Positions 37,196 through 46,500 of a stretch of 64,000 bases of DNA are shown here, one piece after another. Numbering within the stretch: the stretch's first letter is position 1; each line of letters opens with the position of its first letter. A program made the position numbers and the translations under genes. Location: contig NZ_CP058649.1 in the NCBI RefSeq assembly GCF_018141445.1, positions 3,491,001 to 3,555,000 on the forward strand. The letters run 5' to 3'. The notes beneath the pieces are model-generated. The model saw only the letters and a program-made list of their open reading frames with translations, was not told the origin of the DNA and made no database searches. This stretch comes from Vallitalea pronyensis (lineage in GTDB: Bacteria > Bacillota > Clostridia > Lachnospirales > Vallitaleaceae).

Positions 37196-38703
37196 TTTTC
37201 ACTTCCTCCTATATCCGTTCCAAGCATTGCTAATCCTAGTATCCTCTCTTCTGTTGCCTCTTGTCGATTCAGTTCACCTTTTTTTTCACCATTAGCCATT
37301 ACCATAATCCGGTCGGATATGCCTATGATTTCAGGTAACTCTGATGATATGATAATGATACCAATACCCTGATTTGCTAATCGACATATGATCCTGTATA
37401 TCTCAGACTTTGCACCTACATCAATACCTTTTGTTGGTTCATCTAGTATCAGTAATTTGGGATGATGGGCTAACCATCTAGCCAGGATGACCTTTTGCTG
37501 ATTTCCTCCACTTAGATACACAATCTGTTTTTCCATGGACGATGTTTTGATATTCAAATCAACAATACCTTTTTGAACCACTTCTTTTTCAGCTTTTTTC
37601 TGAATGAATCCAAATTTGGTTAAACGCTTTAGTATAGCCATACTGGCGTTTTCTTTCACGGACCGAATGGGTGCTATCCCTTGACCTTTCCTATCCTCTG
37701 GACATAGCCCCATGCCTAATGCAATAGCGTCTTCAGGGGACTTTATCTGAACCTTTTCACCGTCAAAGTAGATGTCTCCTGATAACAAAGGATCTGCGCC
37801 AAATATGCTTCTAATGGTTTCGGTCCTTCCAGCACCAACCAAACCAGATAGACCTAGAATTTCTCCTTTACGGACATGAAAAGAAATATCTTTTACATAA
37901 TGATTACTTAGGTTCTTCACGTCCAGTATGTTGTCGCCAAATGTTTCATTCCTATCCAATTCATTAAATACATCACCTAGATCACGACCAACCATTAATT
38001 TAACAAGCTCTGCTTCATTTGTTTCTTTGGTATTTTTTATATCTACTAATCGCCCATCTTTAAACACAATGACCCGATCCGAAAGTTCAAAGATTTCTTT
38101 TAATCGATGAGAAACGTATAAGACGATGACACCTTTTTTCTTTAGATTCCTAATAATTAAGAATAGCTTTTCTATCTCTGCATTGGATAAACTTGCTGTT
38201 GGCTCATCAAAAGCAATGACTTTTAACTGCCGATTATAAGCCTTCATGATCTCAACCATTTGCTGATAGGCTACGCTCAGATGTTTAACCTGGTCTGTGG
38301 CTTTCATATCTAAGTCAAATTCATCTATGATCTTTTGTGTGGCTTCATTCATGGTTTTGAAATCTACTAAGCCATTGGCTTTTAAAGGCATATTTCCCAT
38401 GAAGACATTCTCGCCAACTGTTAAATAGTCCACCACTTGTCGCTCTTGATAGATAATGCTGATGCCTGCTTGAATGGCCTCATACGGATTTTTAAACTGA
38501 ATGGCCTCATTGTCTATTAAATAGCTCCCTTCACATTGCTGAAAATCACCATTTAATATTTTTAAGAGTGTTGATTTACCTGCACCATTCTCTCCTAAAA
38601 AAGCAACCACTTCCCCCGATTGCACCTTAAAACTCATATTATCTAATGCTTTAACGCCTGGAAAATTTTTGCATATATCTCGAAATTCCAACGTGTTATT
38701 CAC
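37192..38703 (-). CDS. Sugar ABC transporter ATPase, two-domain (AraG/RbsA/MglA type)
   Basis: A 503-residue ATPase with two nucleotide-binding domains. The first has Walker A GENGAGKST at 37-45, and FDEPTAS marks Walker B. The second domain has the degenerate Walker A GLVGAGRTE near residue 285 and signature YLSGGNQQK near 390, as is normal for the RbsA family, in which one site is non-canonical. I prefer the GTG at 38703, preceded by AGGTGATC, over one at 38715. It starts the importer genes, behind a terminator-like hairpin separating them from the response regulator, so it may have its own promoter or be controlled by readthrough. Confidence 0.9.
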   Translation of the reverse strand: MNNTLEFRDICKNFPGVKALDNMSFKVQSGEVVAFLGENGAGKSTLLKILNGDFQQCEGSYLIDNEAIQFKNPYEAIQAGISIIYQERQVVDYLTVGENVFMGNMPLKANGLVDFKTMNEATQKIIDEFDLDMKATDQVKHLSVAYQQMVEIMKAYNRQLKVIAFDEPTASLSNAEIEKLFLIIRNLKKKGVIVLYVSHRLKEIFELSDRVIVFKDGRLVDIKNTKETNEAELVKLMVGRDLGDVFNELDRNETFGDNILDVKNLSNHYVKDISFHVRKGEILGLSGLVGAGRTETIRSIFGADPLLSGDIYFDGEKVQIKSPEDAIALGMGLCPEDRKGQGIAPIRSVKENASMAILKRLTKFGFIQKKAEKEVVQKGIVDLNIKTSSMEKQIVYLSGGNQQKVILARWLAHHPKLLILDEPTKGIDVGAKSEIYRIICRLANQGIGIIIISSELPEIIGISDRIMVMANGEKKGELNRQEATEERILGLAMLGTDIGGSEK

Positions 38704-38752
38704 TTTTTTGATCACCTACCGTTCCGTCATTTTATACAATTTACTACACAAA

Positions 38753-38796
38753 AAAAATATTTGTTCTACGGTTTTAATAGTAGCACAAATATTTTT
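38753..38796 (-). terminator. AT-rich terminator or attenuator between regulator and importer genes
   Basis: Arms AAAAATATTTGT (38753-38764) and ACAAATATTTTT (38785-38796) are exact reverse complements, with an inner CTAC/GTAG stem, and eight T follow on the - strand. It lies between the response regulator stop and the ATPase start. Confidence 0.7.
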
Positions 38797-38800
38797 ATGA

Positions 38801-38839
38801 AAATTAATCAATATAAACTAAAATTAATCAATATAAACT
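38801..38839. repeat. Tandem 19-bp direct repeat
   Basis: AAATTAATCAATATAAACT occurs at 38801-38819 and again at 38821-38839, one base apart, directly after the response regulator stop codon. Confidence 0.8.
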
Positions 38840-40483
38840 CTATTTTTTATTTGTTTTTTTGAATTGTAGAGGTGTCATGCCTGTTATTTTCTTAAAGCGC
38901 GTATTGAAATGCTGGATATTGATATAACCCACTCTTTCTGCAATGTCATACATCTTATAATCACTATGCTGGATTAACTTCTTGGACTCTTCAATACGAA
39001 CATAATGAATGTATTCGGTTATGGTCATCTGAGTTTCTTCTTTAAAAATTCTTGATAAATAGATTTTATTGATGTGCAAATGATTTGCAATATCGTTTAA
39101 ACTTATGGCTTTATGATAATTTTGTGTAATGTATTTTGTCGCTTGAAGTACACGCAGACTGTACGTTGATTTTTTTTCATTCATCTTTGTTACGACTCGC
39201 GTGAACAAGTCTTTAAACCAGTTTTTTATATCGTCAATGGTATCCAGCTGCTGTATGGTATTAAGGGGCAAGTAATTGGTGCCAAACAACTCTTGATAGG
39301 CTATTGCGTATTCTTTACTAATCTTCATGACCATTTCCATAAATCGTGTGGCGATATACTGGACATAATTATATTGCATGAACCCGTTAGAAGCATCTTG
39401 ATAGATTAATTCAATGCTATCCATTAAGCATGTTAGATTGCGTTCTTCTACCCATTGATGAATACTGTTTAAGGCTTCTTCAATTTTTTCAGGTTTTACA
39501 GGGGCCACTTTTTTAATGATGGTATTATAGAAGAGAATCTTCCCTTTTCCAAAATAAAAACGATAGAGTAATGTATCCTTGGTTTGCTCATACATATTAG
39601 GTGCCTTGGTTAAATCACCAAATACTTGACCTATAATGATGGTTAGGGAGTTACCTACCAATTTCGTGATGTCACGTTTTACTTTACTAGCTAGAGCATA
39701 GCTGTCCGCAAGGTAATGTTTTTCACTTATAATGGGCTGGACTTTTACCAGAGCAACATATTCACCTTCCTTCAGATAAACACACATGCCCCCGTCCATT
39801 TTGCCATAAGCCCTATCGTTCAAAACCGTATTAACTGTATCAACAATACATCTGCGGTAGATGTTTTTTTCGTCATGATGCAACTCCCTATCTTTTTCGT
39901 GCACATGGTCTTCTGTAATATGAAGGAGTAAATAATCATCGCTTTTTAGATCAATATTCAGCTTATTTATTTTAGTTTCTATGTCTTGATAACTTAAGTT
40001 TTCAAGTATAATGGATTTTAACATTTCATTTTGTATGGTAAATAGATAATCGTCCATCAGTAGATATTTTTTTAGAACCTCTAGGGTTTTTAAGCGTTCA
40101 TCTTCATGCTTGAGGGTTTCTTTCACTTTTCCTAATACCGTATATAAATCTTCTTTTGTAAGAAGGTCTTTGATTAAATAGTCTGTGACACCCATTTTTA
40201 CAGCAGCTTTTGCATAACTAAATTCTTCGTGGCAACTTAAAATAATGATGGGCTGTTCAGGTTTCTTCTCTTTGACACGTTTAATGAATTCAATACCATC
40301 CATCACAGGCATCTGAATATCTGTTATGATCAAATCATAAGGATTGTTTTCATATTTTTCAAATGCTTCTCTCCCATTAAAGGCTGTGTCAGCTATATAG
40401 AACCCTTGCTCTTCCCAATCAATAATAATCTTCAACATGTCTACAGCTGGATTCTCATCATCCACAATTAATACATTATACAT
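38840..40483 (-). CDS. Response regulator with AraC-type DNA-binding domain (YesN-like)
   Basis: A 547-residue regulator. Residues 1-120 are a receiver domain: VLIVDDENP holds the acidic pocket, TDIQMPVMDG the phospho-acceptor aspartate near residue 54, and IILSCHEEF the conserved Ser/Thr region. A long middle domain follows (about 140-440, YesN type). Residues about 445-545 are the AraC helix-turn-helix pair (ISLNDIANHLHINKIYLSRI, YDIAERVGYINIQHFNTRFK). Two adjacent ATGs follow GGAGGTTCG; the second is used. It is encoded just after its histidine kinase and should activate the importer genes downstream in response to a carbohydrate. Confidence 0.9.
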   Translation of the reverse strand: MYNVLIVDDENPAVDMLKIIIDWEEQGFYIADTAFNGREAFEKYENNPYDLIITDIQMPVMDGIEFIKRVKEKKPEQPIIILSCHEEFSYAKAAVKMGVTDYLIKDLLTKEDLYTVLGKVKETLKHEDERLKTLEVLKKYLLMDDYLFTIQNEMLKSIILENLSYQDIETKINKLNIDLKSDDYLLLHITEDHVHEKDRELHHDEKNIYRRCIVDTVNTVLNDRAYGKMDGGMCVYLKEGEYVALVKVQPIISEKHYLADSYALASKVKRDITKLVGNSLTIIIGQVFGDLTKAPNMYEQTKDTLLYRFYFGKGKILFYNTIIKKVAPVKPEKIEEALNSIHQWVEERNLTCLMDSIELIYQDASNGFMQYNYVQYIATRFMEMVMKISKEYAIAYQELFGTNYLPLNTIQQLDTIDDIKNWFKDLFTRVVTKMNEKKSTYSLRVLQATKYITQNYHKAISLNDIANHLHINKIYLSRIFKEETQMTITEYIHYVRIEESKKLIQHSDYKMYDIAERVGYINIQHFNTRFKKITGMTPLQFKKTNKK

Positions 40484-40516
40484 CATCGAACCTCCTGTTA
40501 TGGTTATTTATACCTT

Positions 40517-42295
40517 CTAATGTCCTTCTATACCATGATGGTCCAAAGGTATTTTAAACATCACACATGTACCAACACCTGGTTCACTGGAAATATCTAG
40601 TCTGCAATTAGCTCCAAAATACAATTTTAATCTTTCATTGACATTGCTTAACCCAATATGATTGTAGCCGCTTGTTCTTTTTGATTGTTTTTTATGATAG
40701 ATGGTTTCTAACCTTTTTTTATCCATACCAATACCATCATCCATGATTTTAAAAACAACTGCATCCGATTCTTTTTTAATATAGACGGTAATGATGCCCT
40801 TTTTTTCTTTGGGTAAAATACCATGATATAGAGCATTTTCCACGAGTGGTTGAAGAATTAATTTAGGTACCTGCAAAGGGTATATATCGTCACTGATTTC
40901 TTTAACCACTTCAAATCGATCTTTGTATCGATTTTTTTGAATGTTGATATAGCCATCCAGATACTTGAGTTCTTCTTCTAGAGGTATTACTTCCGTACCG
41001 ACGGACATACTTCCTCTAAGAAGTAGATTAAGGGACCTGATCATCTCCCGGACATCATGGGCATTATCCCGCAACGCCAAATACTGCATGGAGTTTAAGG
41101 TGTTATGAATAAAGTGAGGATTGATTTGGGATTGTAAGAGCTCCAGTTGGAATTGTAAAGAAGCCAGTTCAACTTTTTTCCTTTCTTCTGTTTCCCTTTC
41201 TATCTGATGGGTTAAGCGTTTTATGTTAATGACCATTTTGTTAAAACCGCTGACCAGATTTTTCAACTCATCCTCTGTTTTGGGTTCAATAACCTCAGGC
41301 CATTCAAAATGCTCAAATTTTTTCATGGCACTGCTCACATCACGAATAGGATTTGTAATCTTTTTAGCAATAAAGAAACTGACCCATATAATGACAATAA
41401 TGGATATAAGACCGATGTAGATAACCAGTCGATACAATGTGGTCATGTTAGACATGACTGTATCATACTTGTTAATACCAACGATTTTCCATAATGGGTA
41501 TTTTTCAATGGGTCGCTCGTAAACAAAATAACGCTCATTATCCTTTTTATAGAGAGACTCTTCAGGGTTGATTGCATGATTTATAAAGGATAAAGGCTCT
41601 TTCTCGTCTTCTTCTCCAATGTAGTGTATGATGGTATCATTCTCATTAACAATATAAGCTGCATCAAAGGCTTCCTGACAAAACGCCTCTATTTCGCTGA
41701 ACAATATTTCTATTCTTAGGTTAAGAATTAAGTAGCCTAATAAACGATAATCATCATCACGAAGAACTTGTCCATAATAGATAATGTTGTTATTGACATA
41801 ACTATTTTTTATGGGGTAAGATGTGGGGTTGGAAAACTTTGCCCTATACTTGTCTTGCTTATATTGCTCAAACTCATGATTATTGCTAATGATCTCATTA
41901 TAGTAATCCAGCCGATACAAAGGGTCCAAAATATGATCCTCAATATCCACGAAAAAGAGATTAACAATATAGGGTGTCTTTTGCTTATAATTTAATAGTT
42001 CTCGAGAAAGAACATTCACCAGTTCTATGCTTTTCTCACCTTCATAAGCCCTATTCAGCAGTCCTTTTATCTTGGGATTTTGGGTAATCTCTTTATGCAG
42101 GTCTTTTATGTTATCAATCTCAGCCCCAATATTATAAGTAATGATATCAATTTTATGGTTGGCAATTTTATTATTTTGAACGATAATTTCGTCTGAAAAA
42201 ACATAACTCAGAGAAATACTAATGATTAATATAAGAACCAATATGACCAAAGAATAATACATGGTGATACGTACACCAATACGTTTTAATTTCAT
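40517..42295 (-). CDS. Sensor histidine kinase (YesM-like)
   Basis: A 592-residue membrane kinase. A first transmembrane helix lies at about 13-35 and a second at about 283-310, enclosing a 250-residue extracellular sensor. A HAMP domain follows (about 310-365). The histidine kinase region has QINPHFIHNTLNSMQYL with the phospho-acceptor histidine near 395, then LVENALYHG and DDGIGM, the N and G boxes of the ATPase. Its ATG overlaps the stop of the upstream PocR/AraC gene (42292-42295). It should phosphorylate the response regulator encoded 31 bases downstream. The trigger is probably a sugar or the loaded binding protein. Confidence 0.9.
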   Translation of the reverse strand: MKLKRIGVRITMYYSLVILVLILIISISLSYVFSDEIIVQNNKIANHKIDIITYNIGAEIDNIKDLHKEITQNPKIKGLLNRAYEGEKSIELVNVLSRELLNYKQKTPYIVNLFFVDIEDHILDPLYRLDYYNEIISNNHEFEQYKQDKYRAKFSNPTSYPIKNSYVNNNIIYYGQVLRDDDYRLLGYLILNLRIEILFSEIEAFCQEAFDAAYIVNENDTIIHYIGEEDEKEPLSFINHAINPEESLYKKDNERYFVYERPIEKYPLWKIVGINKYDTVMSNMTTLYRLVIYIGLISIIVIIWVSFFIAKKITNPIRDVSSAMKKFEHFEWPEVIEPKTEDELKNLVSGFNKMVINIKRLTHQIERETEERKKVELASLQFQLELLQSQINPHFIHNTLNSMQYLALRDNAHDVREMIRSLNLLLRGSMSVGTEVIPLEEELKYLDGYINIQKNRYKDRFEVVKEISDDIYPLQVPKLILQPLVENALYHGILPKEKKGIITVYIKKESDAVVFKIMDDGIGMDKKRLETIYHKKQSKRTSGYNHIGLSNVNERLKLYFGANCRLDISSEPGVGTCVMFKIPLDHHGIEGH

Positions 42296-43146
42296 AGCAT
42301 GCTTCTCCCTGTGTCTTTTGTCTTTCTATAAACCCTTGGTGACATGTTTGTGATTTTTTTAAAATCTTTAGAAAAATAATTGTAGTCATCATAACCAACA
42401 ACTTCTGCAATCTCACCGATTAAACCATCTGTGGTGGTAAGCAGTTTTTTTGCTTCTTGAATTCTGATATGTCTGATATATTGCATCAAAGACACCCCAT
42501 AATTTTGTTTAACACACTGATAGATACTGGTTTTTCCAACACCTAGATGTGCACATATACTATCGGTAGATATCTTCTCAGACATGTTTTGTTCCACGTA
42601 GAGACGTATTTTCTCGGATAAGGGGGCCCGTTCTACATGAACAAGATTTTTTAACCAGATATAGGATGCACATGCTTGCATAATTTTGGTGATCGCTTGA
42701 ATGTCATGGTTATCCAGCTGCCTTAAAGCTAAAAATTGGGACTTTAACTTGGTAATATCAGCTCCCATGAATTTACTCTTCTTCGTTATATAATCCCATT
42801 GTTTCTCCACATTTGATTGATTTAGTATTTGCCCAACCATAATATACCCCACAATGACATCGTCATCTAATATGGGCGCTACGACTTCTGTTAACCCCAT
42901 ATGGCACTGGTAGGGGTAAATCTCTTTTGTTTTTTTTACATGGGAAAATGCTTTTACATCACATTTCCTGCATGCATGATCAATTCTACTATTTTTTCGC
43001 ATCAATTGGCAGAAGGTACTAATTTCCTTAGGACTTTTATACACTTCTCTATAATCCAAATCATAAACAGCAATTCTAACACCGACAATTCTTTGATAAT
43101 CATCCAGTAAATCTTGAACCCCTTGGTTATCAAACATAACTTTCAT
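42292..43146 (-). CDS. PocR-domain AraC-type transcriptional regulator
   Basis: A 284-residue regulator. The ATG at 43146 has GGAG six bases upstream; the open frame extends 20 codons further without a site. Residues about 5-165 match the PocR ligand-binding domain, including a cysteine set (CQLMRKN, ACRKCD, YQCHMGL) and PILDDDVIVGYIMVGQIL. Residues about 185-284 form the AraC DNA-binding domain (ISTDSICAHLGVGKTSIYQ, IGEIAEVVGYDDYNYFSKDF). It heads the regulator operon, overlapping the kinase gene by four bases. PocR domains are known to sense small diols or related metabolites; the ligand here is unknown. Confidence 0.9.
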   Translation of the reverse strand: MKVMFDNQGVQDLLDDYQRIVGVRIAVYDLDYREVYKSPKEISTFCQLMRKNSRIDHACRKCDVKAFSHVKKTKEIYPYQCHMGLTEVVAPILDDDVIVGYIMVGQILNQSNVEKQWDYITKKSKFMGADITKLKSQFLALRQLDNHDIQAITKIMQACASYIWLKNLVHVERAPLSEKIRLYVEQNMSEKISTDSICAHLGVGKTSIYQCVKQNYGVSLMQYIRHIRIQEAKKLLTTTDGLIGEIAEVVGYDDYNYFSKDFKKITNMSPRVYRKTKDTGRSML

Positions 43147-43177
43147 AGCATTCTCCATTCTCAATTGTCTATGTCTT

Positions 43178-43206
43178 ATTGTAGCACTTTTCCTCCAAAT
43201 GAACAA
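43178..43206 (-). promoter_or_regulatory. Promoter of the PocR/AraC-YesMN operon
   Basis: On the - strand, TTGTTC (43201-43206) and TACAAT (43178-43183) are 17 bases apart, about 30 bases before the chosen start. This region also separates the operon from the divergent UroD-like gene. Confidence 0.55.
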
Positions 43207-43332
43207 TAGTACTATTTTGAAATAATTATTCTATTATTTTGTGTCACGCTATTTTATATTTAATGTAGAGAATCGATTGTTTTACGTTATATAAAAATAA
43301 CATCGTTGTACATTTCAAAAGGAGGATATAAG

Positions 43333-44340
43333 ATGACAAAACGAGAAAGAGTGATAAAAGCCCTTAATCATGAAGCGACTGATATTGTGCCATTTCATGC
43401 AGACTTTACCCAACAAGCTTATGATAACATGGTTGCTTTTACAGGTAAAAAAGAGTTTATCAATGATTATGACTTACATCTAAATTATAAACAATATTGG
43501 GGCTGGCCAACTGAATTACCCGATAAAAAAGAACATTTTCAAGATGAATTTGGTGTTATTTGGAATCGTTCAGGCGCTGATAAAGACATTGGTGTTGTTG
43601 AAAACTACATGATTAAAGATCTGGATAACTATGACTATGTTTTTCCACCCATTAATGAAAAACGCTTACGAGGGGAATTTGAAGAATTAATGGCTAATAA
43701 AGATGATCGCTTTACCTTTATTGGTATTGGTTTTTCCATGTTTGAACGTTCATGGAGTTTAATGGGCATGCAAGAAGTGTTAATGGCCATGGTACTTCAA
43801 CCAGAAAAGCTACATCAACTATACGATGATATCTGTGATTATAATTTAAAAGTTATAGACATTGCATTAGAATATGATTTAGATGGTTTTTATTTCGGTG
43901 ATGACTGGGGACAACAAAAGGGCCTTATTATGGGACCCCAGTATTGGCGTGAATTTATTAAGCCCCGTATGAAACGGATGTATGACCGTGTTAAAACAAA
44001 AGACCTCTATATCCTCCAACATTCATGTGGTGATATAGAAAGCATCATGCCCGATCTTATTGAAATTGGTTTAGACTGTTACCAAACATTTCAACCAGAG
44101 ATTTATGATATAGAAAAAGTAAAAACTACCTACGGTGATAAACTTGCCTTCTGGGGTGGTATCTCTACTCAGCAGCTTTTATCACATGCTACACCTGATG
44201 AGGTAAAGGAAGAAACCCGCAGAATCATGAAAATTATGTCCAAAGATGGGGGCTACATCTGTGCACCTACCCATGCTTTGGAATTTGATGTGACCCCTGA
44301 AAATATTCTAGCCATGTTTGAAGTCTTCCACAATCAATAA
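43333..44340 (+). CDS. Uroporphyrinogen decarboxylase-family protein
   Basis: A 335-residue TIM-barrel protein. The ATG at 43333 follows AAAAGGAGG. The start MTKRERVIKALNHEATD and the later HSCGDIESIMPDLIEIG and FWGGISTQQLL belong to the UroD/MtaA superfamily branch seen in catabolic clusters. The arginine-rich N-terminal motif of true HemE is not evident, and no heme genes are nearby, so a corrinoid methyltransferase-like or other catabolic role is more likely than heme synthesis. It is transcribed divergently from the PocR/AraC operon and may be controlled by it. Substrate is unknown. Confidence 0.8.
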   Translation: MTKRERVIKALNHEATDIVPFHADFTQQAYDNMVAFTGKKEFINDYDLHLNYKQYWGWPTELPDKKEHFQDEFGVIWNRSGADKDIGVVENYMIKDLDNYDYVFPPINEKRLRGEFEELMANKDDRFTFIGIGFSMFERSWSLMGMQEVLMAMVLQPEKLHQLYDDICDYNLKVIDIALEYDLDGFYFGDDWGQQKGLIMGPQYWREFIKPRMKRMYDRVKTKDLYILQHSCGDIESIMPDLIEIGLDCYQTFQPEIYDIEKVKTTYGDKLAFWGGISTQQLLSHATPDEVKEETRRIMKIMSKDGGYICAPTHALEFDVTPENILAMFEVFHNQ

Positions 44341-44482
44341 TGGTGAATACCGCCAGATACGTTCCTCATTTCATGTACATCTATGACTAACTTTTGATTG
44401 GCATTTTATAGCATATATAGTATGATAAATAAGGTATTATTAAATGGTTGTTATAAAGAACGCATTCTGGAGGAGGATATTC

Positions 44483-45058
44483 ATGTTTAATAAGTGGATT
44501 AATGAACCAAAATATTTCAACAAGGAAAAAGAAACCATTATCATTGAATCCGATGCTAAAACCGATTTTTTTGTAGCTCCTGCATCGGATTATCTCGCTC
44601 ATAATGCACCAATCTATGCATTTGACGTTCAAGGTGATTTTACATTGGAATGCAAGGTAAGACCTGACTTTAAAGCTTATTATGATGCAGGTGCTATGAT
44701 GTTTTATGTGGATGAAAAAGCTTGGATAAAGTTCGCATTTGAGAGTACTGACATAGGGCATCCAGCTGTGGTAAGTGTGGTTACAGACGGTGCAAGTGAT
44801 GATGCAAATGGTGAAAAAGTGGATAGTCCATCTATATGGATGAAGTTGAGTAAAAAAGATAAAGTCATTGGCTTGTATTTTTCTCATGATGCTTTGGAAT
44901 GGCGGATGGTACGCCTATTTCAGTTTGATGTCAAAAATTTGGATAAAGCATCTGTCGGTCTAGAAGCCCAAAGTCCAGCAGGACTAGGGTGTAAGGTTGC
45001 ATTCAGTGACATTAAATATACGGATAAAGCTGTTGAGGATATGAGAAAAGGTATATAG
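44483..45058 (+). CDS. DUF1349 (concanavalin-like) protein
   Basis: A 191-residue cytoplasmic protein. The ATG at 44483 follows GGAGGAGG; the open frame begins 13 codons earlier without a site. The sequence, with KTDFFVAPASDYLAHNAP, YDAGAMMFYVDEKAWIKFAFE and a terminal CKVAFSDIKY, matches the DUF1349 beta-sandwich family, a laminarin/concanavalin-like lectin fold often encoded beside sugar-use genes. It follows the UroD-like gene by 142 bases on the same strand. A terminator shared with yqeB follows. Binding to a sugar or sugar conjugate is an inference from fold. Confidence 0.85.
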   Translation: MFNKWINEPKYFNKEKETIIIESDAKTDFFVAPASDYLAHNAPIYAFDVQGDFTLECKVRPDFKAYYDAGAMMFYVDEKAWIKFAFESTDIGHPAVVSVVTDGASDDANGEKVDSPSIWMKLSKKDKVIGLYFSHDALEWRMVRLFQFDVKNLDKASVGLEAQSPAGLGCKVAFSDIKYTDKAVEDMRKGI

Positions 45059-45076
45059 TTTAATCACAACAATGAT

Positions 45077-45116
45077 AAAGGACAAAGGGATAATGAACTT
45101 ATCCCTCTGTCCTTTT
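45077..45116. terminator. Bidirectional terminator shared by the DUF1349 gene and yqeB
   Basis: A 17-bp stem with one mismatch pairs AAAGGACAAAGGGATAA with TTATCCCTCTGTCCTTT around a 5-base loop. A T-run follows on the + side. The arm includes the last codons and stop of yqeB on the - strand. Confidence 0.8.
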
Positions 45117-45923
45117 ATTCATGCTGCCATCACCTTTTTCAAAATAGAGTATCGCTTCAAGCACGCCACCTGCTATGGCTCTTGCCTTATCTGATATACT
45201 AAAACAATGGTCTAACGTACCTCGAGGGTCCACATCTCCAATTTTAAACCCTTCTGTAACACGTATCCCCTCATGGATAAGACCTCGTATAACGCCTTTT
45301 AAAGGCGCTAGAATAGGTGTATCACCTATGTGTCCGATACACTGTTCCTGTTCCACCACATCGCCTATATGGGCTTCTGTATATACAATACCGGCCTTAG
45401 GTGCCCGTATAACTCTTTCCCAACTATACCCGTCAATGTTGCCTGGAATACCTGTATTGGTCATAGCTGGACCTTCCTGAATGACGCGACCCAGATAATG
45501 ACCTCGATTTGTTTCCACCACAGCATGCACATCGCGACCAGCTTCAAATCCAGGTCCTAATCCAATAACAATGGGTGCCATGTTCATGGTTGTGCCCAGA
45601 TTTTTTTTTGCCAAAATGGCATCTACAACGACGAGGGGTTTAAGAACTTGGGTACTCTCCCCTTTTGGGTCAACTAGAACAGGTACATGTCCTTTATCCC
45701 ATACCTTCTGGCATTGGGAGACATGGTCTACCTTCATTGCCTTGATACCTTCAATGGTCATGTCACCATCAAATATGGCATTAGCATAAGCCACCGTACG
45801 CCGAATAACCGTTGGTTGTTCTGTCTCTAATACAACTACACGATAGCCACAGCGAACAAGACGATGTATGGTACCACTAGCTATATCTCCACCGCCTCTA
45901 ATAATGACTAAGCGATCATTCAT
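45099..45923 (-). CDS. yqeB: Selenium-dependent molybdenum hydroxylase maturation protein YqeB (EF2563 family)
   Basis: A 274-residue protein of the EF2563/YqeB family, found almost only with selenium-dependent molybdenum hydroxylases. The N-terminus has a nucleotide-fold-like IIRGGGDIASGTIHRL. The middle has GLGPGFEAGRDVHAVVETNRGH and NIDGYSWERVIRAPKAG, characteristic of the family. It overlaps mocA by 8 bases and is the last gene of the maturation operon. The exact reaction is unknown; genetic association points to making or inserting the labile selenium at the molybdenum cofactor. Its stop codon lies inside a terminator stem. Confidence 0.9.
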   Translation of the reverse strand: MNDRLVIIRGGGDIASGTIHRLVRCGYRVVVLETEQPTVIRRTVAYANAIFDGDMTIEGIKAMKVDHVSQCQKVWDKGHVPVLVDPKGESTQVLKPLVVVDAILAKKNLGTTMNMAPIVIGLGPGFEAGRDVHAVVETNRGHYLGRVIQEGPAMTNTGIPGNIDGYSWERVIRAPKAGIVYTEAHIGDVVEQEQCIGHIGDTPILAPLKGVIRGLIHEGIRVTEGFKIGDVDPRGTLDHCFSISDKARAIAGGVLEAILYFEKGDGSMNKRTEG

Positions 45924-46500
45924 GTCTTTTCAACTCCTTTAAAACCTTATAATCCTCCTGAGTATCCATATCCATCCCCATATATTGATTTTCTATGTCA
46001 ACGTAATGCACTTCTTTTGGATAATTTATAATAAAATCTCGTCCGCCTTTATCACCCGTTACTTGCAGTAATTTTTCCCGCCACTTATAATCAAAGATTG
46101 TAGGATTACCTCGTTTTCCTTTATATTTAGGTACGATAATACTGCCTCGTCCCTGGTTATAAGCTTCTATTAATTTTTCTACAAGTTTCACCGTAATCAA
46201 TGGTTGGTCACCATTCATAAACATATAAGCATCCACCTTGGGTGCGTGTAATAAGCCACATTTCACGGAAGTACTCATTCCTTGAGGCGCATGGGGGTTA
46301 TATACATAAAGCATTTGCTCATTATAAGCATCATGTAATACATCTTGATGATAATACACAACAATAGGTTTCATTTGTCTAACTTCAAGAGCCACGTCAA
46401 ACACATGGTGCAGTATGGGTTTACCTTGAAGATGTTTACCTAATTTGTTCTCACCAAATCGTTTAGAAGACCCTGCTGCTAGTATAATAACTTGTATCAT
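45916..46500 (-). CDS. mocA: Molybdenum cofactor cytidylyltransferase-like protein
   Basis: A 194-residue nucleotidyltransferase of the MocA/YgfJ family. LAAGSSKRFGENKL at residues 7-20 is the nucleotide-binding signature; FMNGDQPLIT near 95 has the metal-binding aspartate, and PKYKGKRGNPTIF near 125 is also typical. MocA adds CMP to molybdopterin for the xanthine dehydrogenase family; YgfJ members in selenium clusters probably do the same. It overlaps yqeC by four bases (ATGA) and yqeB by eight, so translation is coupled. Length fits the family. Confidence 0.9.
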   Translation of the reverse strand: MIQVIILAAGSSKRFGENKLGKHLQGKPILHHVFDVALEVRQMKPIVVYYHQDVLHDAYNEQMLYVYNPHAPQGMSTSVKCGLLHAPKVDAYMFMNGDQPLITVKLVEKLIEAYNQGRGSIIVPKYKGKRGNPTIFDYKWREKLLQVTGDKGGRDFIINYPKEVHYVDIENQYMGMDMDTQEDYKVLKELKRHE

